Positions 1-6,485 of a stretch of DNA of 8,165 nucleotides are shown here, piece by piece. This DNA comes from an uncultured Clostridia bacterium (GTDB taxonomy: Bacteria; Bacillota; Clostridia; Christensenellales; UBA1242), in NCBI GenBank assembly GCA_934749845.1, contig CAKVHQ010000028.1:1-8165 (forward strand). The letters run 5' to 3'. Position 1 is the stretch's first letter. Each line of letters begins with the position of its first letter. The notes below the pieces were generated by a model that saw only the letters and a program-made list of their open reading frames with translations, was not told the origin of the DNA and searched no databases. The position numbers and the translations under genes were made by a program.

Positions 1-1773
1 GTTGGATACACACCACAGACCAAAGGGAAGCAAGACTGTGACCATGTCCATCCAAAAGCCCGCATAAGAAAATGCATTTTCGCTTGCAAAAATATAGCCG
101 GTCACCGTCCGCCGAACGATCAGAGTAAATACGCTGAGTCCCAACAGAATGCCGGCGGCACTCATACCACCTTTTCCTTCCCGAGATATTTCCCACGAGC
201 ATTGGAACGGATGAAAAATAAAGCGAAAAGCATAGCATAGGTCATAGCCAAGTCTGCTCAACCCTGTCTGAGGAACCGGTCTGTGTATCACTCGTTTGAC
301 CGCACGAACCCCGCCCCAGATAAGCACACCGCACAGGGCAACCACCAGAAGCACCAACCACAGGTACTGCCGTACGATCCCCTTGCGATACATACCAAAA
401 GCCTGTGAGTAGCCCTTCCAATTGCCAACAGCCTTATAACACTGCATAGCCTCCTCATAAGCACCGCTGCGATAGAGAGCTGCTGCCATGCCGCTGCGGG
501 CAATATCCATATTGGCATGAACATCCAGCAGCGAGCTCCATACCTCGGCGGACTCTTTATATCGCCGCTGCTCATATAGGACCACTGCCTCATTCAGCCG
601 ATCACCATAGGAGGTACGGTCAAACACCGTAACGGCATTGGACTGACTGTCCAACACCAAAATGGAGGTGCCTTTGTAGCACAAGCCCGAAGCCTGAGAA
701 AAGGTACCCAATTGGTTACCGGTCATACCAAACACATAAAACAAATCGCCGTCAGCACTGTAAGTGAATATTTTGCATCTGTTGGCATCCAGTATGCTAT
801 ACTGCCCGTTTTTTGTAGTGGCTGCCGCAACAAAAGCGGAAGGAGAAAAATCCTGAGCATTTTCATAACCTATCTCGATATCACCAGCCGGCGGAAAAAA
901 GCCATTGCGGCTGAGCACATCTTCTCCGGAAGAATTCAAGCGTTTGACAGGAGCAAATTTATCCGATGTATCTCGGGAAGTAATGGCATTATACTGATCG
1001 TAAGGATCAATGGAATCGGAGGTAACAAACAAAAAGCCGTCGCTGTCAACCGTGACATAATTATACTGAGTGGGTACAAACTGTTCACTGCGCTTCTTCT
1101 GTTCCTCTGTCATAAAATAGCGCCAAATAATGTCTCCTATACTGGGGTTGACCTTCTGTGCACCCAGAAAGGTCTCAAACTCACCATCCGCCGAGAACGA
1201 CATCACACCCAAGTTGCAGTTTCGCGCAATCACATATACTCGTCCAGAACGGTCTGCGGCCGCAGTGGTAGGCAGAAACTCGAAATCCGCAGAAAGCATA
1301 TTGGATTCTGGCCGACACAAGATGCTTTTTAACCTTCCTTCTGCGTCCAAAATCACTACGCGGTTGTTATCGGTGTCGCAGATATACATCTGCTGCTGCA
1401 CATCGACAAATATTCCCTCGGGGTTAGAGAAAAACTCCTGTTTCCCTGCAGCGTTTATAAAAAAGTCCAGCACGCGAACAGACTCAAAATCAGAATCTAA
1501 AATTACAATTCGATTGTTGCCCTTATCAGCAATATAGACATTTTCCTGTTCATCCGTCACGATCTGTGACGGCTCGGACAACCCCAGCGTAGAAATAACG
1601 GCGTTCATCGGAAATTTACGCGGCACATAGGCATCCGGTGTTTTCTGAGCGCTGCCATTGTAGTTATAAGTATACGTGTCATAGCTTGTGTAGGCGGTCG
1701 CCGAAAAAGCACAGGGAATTAACCACACCATCGTCAGGCATATAAATAGCAACTTATGCAAAACCGCTCTCAT
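1..1773 (-). CDS. Exported NHL-repeat/TPR protein with a membrane Yip1-like domain (3' end cut by the window)
   Basis: Translating the minus strand from 1773 gives 591 codons without a stop up to the left edge, so the C-terminus is missing. Residues 1-25 are a signal peptide (LFICLTMVWLIPCAFSA). The mature start has YTYNYNGSAQKTPDAYVP, a lead-in I associate with this family in Bacillota. Residues about 59-390 carry NHL-type beta-propeller repeats; the clearest are YIADKGNNRIVILD (80-93) and YICDTDNNRVVILD (130-143), exactly 50 residues apart, with more divergent blades after. Two TPR-like helical pairs follow at about 393-458 (YEQRRYKESAEVW; LYRSGAYEEAMQCY). A membrane helix lies at about 470-490. 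From about 504 there is a Yip1-like multi-pass domain: FRFIFHPFQCSWEISREGKGG then two hydrophobic segments. The propeller and TPRs should face outside the membrane. It follows the permease gene by 12 bases, so a role with the importer is likely, but no biochemical function is known to me. Confidence 0.85.
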   Translation of the reverse strand, partial: MRAVLHKLLFICLTMVWLIPCAFSATAYTSYDTYTYNYNGSAQKTPDAYVPRKFPMNAVISTLGLSEPSQIVTDEQENVYIADKGNNRIVILDSDFESVRVLDFFINAAGKQEFFSNPEGIFVDVQQQMYICDTDNNRVVILDAEGRLKSILCRPESNMLSADFEFLPTTAAADRSGRVYVIARNCNLGVMSFSADGEFETFLGAQKVNPSIGDIIWRYFMTEEQKKRSEQFVPTQYNYVTVDSDGFLFVTSDSIDPYDQYNAITSRDTSDKFAPVKRLNSSGEDVLSRNGFFPPAGDIEIGYENAQDFSPSAFVAAATTKNGQYSILDANRCKIFTYSADGDLFYVFGMTGNQLGTFSQASGLCYKGTSILVLDSQSNAVTVFDRTSYGDRLNEAVVLYEQRRYKESAEVWSSLLDVHANMDIARSGMAAALYRSGAYEEAMQCYKAVGNWKGYSQAFGMYRKGIVRQYLWLVLLVVALCGVLIWGGVRAVKRVIHRPVPQTGLSRLGYDLCYAFRFIFHPFQCSWEISREGKGGMSAAGILLGLSVFTLIVRRTVTGYIFASENAFSYAGFWMDMVTVLLPFGLWCVSN

Positions 1774-1782
1774 GCTTCACCA

Positions 1783-1787
1783 TCCTC
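1783..1787 (-). promoter_or_regulatory. Ribosome binding site of the NHL/TPR/Yip1-like gene
   Basis: GAGGA lies 9 bases upstream of the ATG at 1773 and overlaps the stop codon of the second permease gene. It is shorter than the other sites in the operon but well spaced. Confidence 0.6.
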
Positions 1788-2649
1788 ACTCTTTCATGCC
1801 GGAGGTGGACATTGTTTCCACCACATTACTTTGCACGAGCAAGAACAGCACAACCGGTACAATCATAGTGATCACCGATGCCGCCGCACCCACACCGGCA
1901 CGTACGATTCCTCCGGCCATAATCTGCGAAAGGGCATAGTTAAGGGTCTTTAACTGCTCCTTGAAAATATATGTAGTAGAGCCGATATTCCACATACTCT
2001 GAAAACAGTTGATGAGCAACGTCAGCCATGCCGGACGCACCATCGGCATAACCAAACGCCAGAAAATACAAAATTCACCGGCTCCGTCTATACGGGCTGC
2101 CTCCAGAACCGTATCCGGCACAATCTGCTCAATAAATTGCTTCATCAGGTAAAGTCCCAGCGGCATACCGAATGCAGGAATAATATAGCCGAGATAACTA
2201 TCCGCCATTCCCAGCCTGGTAATAATGAGATAGCTGGGGATCTGCACCACCATGGAATTGAACATCAGCGCGGTCACTACCGCCTGAAACATCAGCTTTC
2301 TGCCGTAAAAATGGTGCTTTGAAAGGGAATAAGCGCACATCGAGGACAGCAGGATATGTCCGAAAGTGCCTATAATGGTAATAAAAAACGTGTTAAAAAC
2401 ATAACGCAAAAAGGGCACTGTTGAATTGGACATCATTCGGAAAAGCTCAACATAGTTGCGTCCGGTAGGATGTTCAACAAAAAAACGGGGCGGAAAATAC
2501 CAAAGTTCATTTAACGGCTTGAAAGAGTTGACTATCGCATACACCATAGGGAGAGCCATAAAGCTGCCGCTAACCAGTAGGAACAAAAAGACGACCGCAT
2601 CGCCCGTACGCGAACGATTGACTCGTGAAGTACCGACTCTTCGGTTCAT
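1786..2649 (-). CDS. Carbohydrate ABC transporter permease, MalG/UgpE/YtcP-type
   Basis: A 287-residue inner membrane protein of normal length for the second CUT1 permease. Hydrophobic segments lie at about 17-40, 82-106, 117-142, 150-172, 205-225 and 250-275. The N-terminal region contains YAIVNSFKPLNELWYFPP, matching the usual 'SFK...E....P' stretch of MalG-type subunits. The EAA loop is at 183-202: EAARIDGAGEFCIFWRLVMP, with the conserved Gly189 and closing Met-Pro. The protein ends in GMKE; related second permeases also often end in a short polar tail after VQ...V..G. It pairs with the upstream permease, overlapping it by one base. No ATP-binding subunit follows: the next gene, 12 bases downstream, encodes the NHL/TPR/Yip1-like protein, so the ATPase is presumably a shared MsmK/UgpC-type protein encoded elsewhere. 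Confidence 0.93.
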   Translation of the reverse strand: MNRRVGTSRVNRSRTGDAVVFLFLLVSGSFMALPMVYAIVNSFKPLNELWYFPPRFFVEHPTGRNYVELFRMMSNSTVPFLRYVFNTFFITIIGTFGHILLSSMCAYSLSKHHFYGRKLMFQAVVTALMFNSMVVQIPSYLIITRLGMADSYLGYIIPAFGMPLGLYLMKQFIEQIVPDTVLEAARIDGAGEFCIFWRLVMPMVRPAWLTLLINCFQSMWNIGSTTYIFKEQLKTLNYALSQIMAGGIVRAGVGAAASVITMIVPVVLFLLVQSNVVETMSTSGMKE

Positions 2650-3554
2650 TATGTTCCCACCTTTGACAAAATTCTCTTAATAACGGTGTTGGCCAAAATC
2701 ATCATCATAAACAGCACCGTAGCAATCGCAGAGGCATATCCCATTTCAAAACGGATACCGCCATAATCCTCCAAATGATTCATGATGGTATGAACTGCAT
2801 AATCGGTAGAAGGATTTCCGCACATGGCGGTGGTAATCTGCCCTACACCGAAAGCGGAAGTTATGCTCATAACTGATCCAAACAAGAGCTGGGGGCGGAT
2901 AGAAGGCAGTGTTACATACCAAAGCTCCTGCCAACGATTGCGCATCCCCTCCACGGCAGCCGCCTCATACAAAACCCGCTCTACGCCCTGCAACCCGGCA
3001 ATAAAGGACAGAAAACTGGTGCTGAGGCTCGACCAGAGAGACACGATAATGACAACTGCCATCATATATTTCGGGGTGATAAGCCATTGGACGGGAGAAC
3101 CGACAATTCCCAGATTCATCAGAATTCCGTTGATATATCCATAGGAATCTCCGCTGAACAGCACCTTCCAAATAAGATAGACGTTCCCGCTTATAGACGG
3201 AGCATAAAAAATCAGTGTCAGCAGAGCACGCAGCCGTGGAGTCAGATCGTTGATAAGCCAAGCCAAAAACAAGCTCAACAAATAGCCCCCGGGACCTATA
3301 ACCGTAGCCATGACCAGTGTGTTGCCGCATGATTTGATGAAAACATCATCATCCAGAATCAGGGTAAAATAGTTTTCCAGTCCAACCCATTTAGGTGGAT
3401 TGATAATATTAAAGGACGTGAGGCTGAGCCCGATGGAAATGAGAACAGGCAGTACGGTAAATGTAAAAAAAATCAGCATGTACGGCAGCGTAAAAACATA
3501 GGCGATCTTATCGATCCTCTGTTTGTTTTTCCGCTCGCCTTGATGGAGCTGCAT
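2649..3554 (-). CDS. Carbohydrate ABC transporter permease, MalF/UgpA/LplB-type
   Basis: A 301-residue inner membrane protein, normal in length for a CUT1-family permease. About six hydrophobic segments are visible (roughly 18-45, 77-105, 109-131, 162-188, 222-245 and 272-293). The first lies in AYVFTLPYMLIFFTFTVLP, typical of the first permease of sugar importers. The EAA loop that docks the ATPase is at 197-217: EAAAVEGMRNRWQELWYVTLP, with the conserved Gly203 and closing Leu-Pro. It would form the translocation channel with the second permease and receive substrate from the large binding protein encoded just upstream. The ATG at 3554 is supported by a strong ribosome binding site. The TAA stop shares one base with the next start (TAATG), so translation of the two permeases is probably coupled. 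The LplB/UgpA-like assignment is by family resemblance; the sugar is not predictable. Confidence 0.93.
   Translation of the reverse strand: MQLHQGERKNKQRIDKIAYVFTLPYMLIFFTFTVLPVLISIGLSLTSFNIINPPKWVGLENYFTLILDDDVFIKSCGNTLVMATVIGPGGYLLSLFLAWLINDLTPRLRALLTLIFYAPSISGNVYLIWKVLFSGDSYGYINGILMNLGIVGSPVQWLITPKYMMAVVIIVSLWSSLSTSFLSFIAGLQGVERVLYEAAAVEGMRNRWQELWYVTLPSIRPQLLFGSVMSITSAFGVGQITTAMCGNPSTDYAVHTIMNHLEDYGGIRFEMGYASAIATVLFMMMILANTVIKRILSKVGT
2657..2663 (-). promoter_or_regulatory. Ribosome binding site of the second permease gene, inside the first permease gene
   Basis: AAGGTGG, a slightly imperfect Shine-Dalgarno, lies 7 bases upstream of the ATG at 2649, within the last codons of the first permease gene. 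With the TAATG stop/start overlap it supports coupled translation. Confidence 0.7.
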
Positions 3555-3563
3555 GTATTGAGG

Positions 3564-3571
3564 CCTCCTTT
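3564..3571 (-). promoter_or_regulatory. Ribosome binding site of the first permease gene
   Basis: AAAGGAGG lies 9 bases upstream of the ATG at 3554. Its last bases are part of an eight-base palindrome GAGGCCTC (3559-3566), too short to call a regulatory hairpin. Confidence 0.8.
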
Positions 3572-3582
3572 GGACACACCTT

Positions 3583-6447
3583 TCAGGATATAAGACCGAA
3601 TTCCCTCTGTTTACGTTTCAACTCAGTATTGATAGGATCAATATAATCCAAAAGGGTGTCTGTCGGTTTGGTATTGGATCCCACTACCTTGTTAAAAGCA
3701 AACGCAATGTTACGAGAAACAATATAGCCTCCCGGCACTTCCGGAATACCTACGGTGTAATTCCGCTGAGCCGCAAGCGATTCAAAAGTCACGCTTTCCC
3801 ATGAAAGCGTGTTGAATGCGTCCAGATTGGCTACCGGCTGTTTGGCTGCCACACCCAGAATACTTTCCATATTCAACGCGTAATTCTTTTGAATATCTGT
3901 ACCGGTCCACCATTTCAAAAAATCCCAAGCATATTCCGCATACTTTGTTCCGTGAAGAATCATGCATGCAAGACCGGTAGTGTTAACAGCATGGCTCACC
4001 GTTCCGTCATCCCGTACCGTACCGGGAACCATAGCCATTCTCCAAAGTCCGTTGATCTCCGGTGCAAACACGGTGAGCTGATTATATGCTGTAAAATCGG
4101 CAACGGCTATCGGCATTTCACCTGTGCGGAAGCGATTGACAAAATCATAAGAGATAGGCAGTTTATACAATGTATAGAAGTCACACAGCTGTTTAAAGCA
4201 ACCTAAAGCGCCGTCAGAGTCCAAATTGGTATACAGCCCGTTTTCCCTATACAGCGGGATACCTAGTTGTACCATCAGAGGTAAAAGCCCCTCTGTTCCC
4301 TGTAAAAAGCCAAACTCCATATGATCATTGGATAGTTCCGGAATAAGAGAGATTAGATCGTCCCATGTTTCGGGAATTGAAAGCCCTTTTTCCTGCAAAA
4401 TATCCTCACGATAGAACAGCATCGGGAAGCTTTGGGTTTCCGGCAGAGCGTAGAGAGCTCCGTTATAAGACAATGGTACCAATGCACTCGGGGCAAACCG
4501 TGAGGTCACCTCACTGCAGTCCTCAAACTGTGTCAGATTCAGTACACCATCTCGAATAGCAAAATTGATGGGATCGTTTAGGGCATTGGAGATAGATACA
4601 TCCGGTCCGATACCAGCCAGCGTTGCAGGCAACAGTGCACCAGACGATACCAGTTCCAGCGATACTTCATAAGGTTTGTCCGGATCCATGCGGGAGTAGA
4701 TCAGATCGTTGATAATAGTTGTCTGATCCCTGCCGGTAGCAACCCATACTTTGATGGTAGGTTTGTCGCCGCCCGCATTTCCCATCAATGAGTAGTCGGA
4801 GGTGAAGGAAGTTACAAACAAGCGAATTTGATTCCAAAAGTTTCTGAAGAAACCGGCGTCTCCCACCAGAGGCTGCTCTGTAGGTGTCAAGGCAAGTAAA
4901 TCAAGTTCCAACGGCTGCTGGCGCATAGATTGTACTGCGCTCCCCAAAGACCCTGCACTATCTTTTAACTGTGAAAATGACTTGGCTATGCGGGTGGGTT
5001 TTTTGATCAATTGACGCAGCAGTTCTGATGTACGCGCTGCCACTGATATCAGCTCACCTTTAACCCCATTGAGCGTTTGCACCTGTTCGACCAAAGCATC
5101 CAAACGATCCGCCAGTACATCCATGCGGGTAAAAGTCTCTGGGATTATAGTAGGAAAATCGTAGTCACGATAGTTATCCGGCGCAGGTCCTGTCACCGCC
5201 AAAATTTCGCGATAGACGGCGTTGAGTTCCAGAACACAATTATCCAGTTCCTCCACTATCTTCGCCGTATCGCCAAGGGTACATGTTAGACGAAGCGTTC
5301 GTTCTCCTGCTTCCAGATAAAACAAGTAAGCATGTTCTCCGTCACCGAGAAAACCGGATTGCCAACTCTCGGAAAAAGGGAACCGCAGGTTCGCCGCCTC
5401 TTGGAAAGGCAGTTCGTTGTCGATGGTGAGGATACGGCTGGAAAAAAGTCCCTCTACTATGTTCTGCCGATAGCGCACTGCAATCTTATACAAGCCATCT
5501 TCCGGCACATCCAATTTCCACTCAATCCATTGTCCTTCCGTCACCCAACGACTGCCACCAATGGTATTGAGACGAATACTGTCCATCGTCTGCGGCGAAG
5601 TCAGCGGTGAGGACCGATCATAAATAGGGGTGATTGTAAAATCGGATTTTGCCGACGGGTACTCTGCCTCGATCAAAATCGGCTCAGCATCGGCAGGCGT
5701 ATATCCCGTAGTCTCATACTCTGCCAGCGCCTGCGCATAGTTTTTTGCCGGTTTATAACTATATAACCGAAGAGAAGCCACTGCGATCGTTTCTTTTTCC
5801 ATTGTAAGAGTCAGGGTATGATCTCCGGATTCCAACGCCAGCAGAAACGGTGTACTGTAAAGGCCGGAAACATCCCCCAGTGTCATGCTCTGCCACATTC
5901 CCGTATCAATGCTTTCCGGTGTAATATCATTGCCAAGATTGTCCTTACGAAAGCCGCCTTCATAATGCTCATCTTTCCATATGCGCCGGAAGGACAGCGA
6001 TTTAAGTTCCTGATAGGGAAGTGTATCATCCAGCATAACCGTTACCGTGGCGCCGTTATCCTGATAAGGCAAAACCTTATAAATAACCTCAACAGCGTAA
6101 AAAGCCTCCTGCTCCACCGAAAAGCTCCATGTAGCATAACCCCGTGGATCAATGGCCACTGCTTTACCGGGTAAGTCTTCATAGAATTTTATCACCGTCT
6201 CGGCACCTTTATCGGTTACGTCGACATCGGTAAGCAAAATCTCGTCAGTGGCCGGTGAAAGCGACGGATACTGCTTCGTATAATTGGCAAAACTGCCGAT
6301 CGATGCCATCTTATTGCCCGTTTCGGCGACCGGACGTGCCGTATTCTCCGCCTTCGCCGTTGCAAAGACCAAACCTGTCAAAGATGATAATACCCAAAAC
6401 GACAAGAAAAAGCATAATGATCTGTACACTCTTTCTCGGATTTTCAT
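3583..6447 (-). CDS. Large ABC-transporter sugar-binding protein with two N-terminal CBM-like modules
   Basis: A 954-residue exported protein, over twice the usual 400-450 residues of a sugar-binding protein. Residues 1-33 are a signal peptide or membrane anchor (hydrophobic 9-30, likely signal peptidase I site AKA/E at 33/34). There is no lipobox cysteine, unusual for a Gram-positive binding protein. Module A (about 95-231) and module B (about 255-412) are beta-rich and share landmarks: LDDTLPYQE (139-147) with IDNELPFQE (342-350), and LESGDHTLTL (205-214) with LEAGERTLRL (378-387). Module B opens with ILIEAEYPSA, as CBM6/35-type domains often do. A helical spacer (about 435-515) follows. 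The C-terminal 563-954 is a type-1 extracellular solute-binding fold: YNGALYALPETQ (661-672), FYREDILQEKGLSIPETWDDL (678-698), and WDFLKWWTG (841-849). Two permease genes follow 28 bases downstream. I infer oligosaccharide capture for import; the sugar is unknown. Confidence 0.88.
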   Translation of the reverse strand: MKIRERVYRSLCFFLSFWVLSSLTGLVFATAKAENTARPVAETGNKMASIGSFANYTKQYPSLSPATDEILLTDVDVTDKGAETVIKFYEDLPGKAVAIDPRGYATWSFSVEQEAFYAVEVIYKVLPYQDNGATVTVMLDDTLPYQELKSLSFRRIWKDEHYEGGFRKDNLGNDITPESIDTGMWQSMTLGDVSGLYSTPFLLALESGDHTLTLTMEKETIAVASLRLYSYKPAKNYAQALAEYETTGYTPADAEPILIEAEYPSAKSDFTITPIYDRSSPLTSPQTMDSIRLNTIGGSRWVTEGQWIEWKLDVPEDGLYKIAVRYRQNIVEGLFSSRILTIDNELPFQEAANLRFPFSESWQSGFLGDGEHAYLFYLEAGERTLRLTCTLGDTAKIVEELDNCVLELNAVYREILAVTGPAPDNYRDYDFPTIIPETFTRMDVLADRLDALVEQVQTLNGVKGELISVAARTSELLRQLIKKPTRIAKSFSQLKDSAGSLGSAVQSMRQQPLELDLLALTPTEQPLVGDAGFFRNFWNQIRLFVTSFTSDYSLMGNAGGDKPTIKVWVATGRDQTTIINDLIYSRMDPDKPYEVSLELVSSGALLPATLAGIGPDVSISNALNDPINFAIRDGVLNLTQFEDCSEVTSRFAPSALVPLSYNGALYALPETQSFPMLFYREDILQEKGLSIPETWDDLISLIPELSNDHMEFGFLQGTEGLLPLMVQLGIPLYRENGLYTNLDSDGALGCFKQLCDFYTLYKLPISYDFVNRFRTGEMPIAVADFTAYNQLTVFAPEINGLWRMAMVPGTVRDDGTVSHAVNTTGLACMILHGTKYAEYAWDFLKWWTGTDIQKNYALNMESILGVAAKQPVANLDAFNTLSWESVTFESLAAQRNYTVGIPEVPGGYIVSRNIAFAFNKVVGSNTKPTDTLLDYIDPINTELKRKQREFGLIS

Positions 6448-6456
6448 ATCATATCA

Positions 6457-6463
6457 TCCTCCT
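6457..6463 (-). promoter_or_regulatory. Ribosome binding site of the large solute-binding protein gene
   Basis: AGGAGGA lies 9 bases upstream of the ATG at 6447. A five-base repeat puts three ATGs in a row (6457, 6452 and 6447) in three different frames. Only the one at 6447 opens the long reading frame with a signal peptide and has normal spacing, so it is chosen as the start. Confidence 0.8.
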
Positions 6464-6485
6464 GACAGTTGCATCACCGGACCGA

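Noticed and set aside
288..593. Minus-strand open frame of 101 codons in another frame
   Set aside because: It overlaps the TPR and membrane part of the 1-1773 gene in a different frame; that gene reads through here without a stop and explains the region.
712..1332. Plus-strand open frame of 206 codons
   Set aside because: It lies entirely opposite the continuous NHL/TPR/Yip1-like gene on the minus strand, has no good ribosome binding site and shows no recognisable domain.
6445..6457. CATAT repeats giving three successive ATGs before the binding-protein gene, as a possible phase-variation tract
   Set aside because: There are only two and a half copies of the five-base unit, too few for a likely slippage tract, and only one ATG is in frame with normal spacing.
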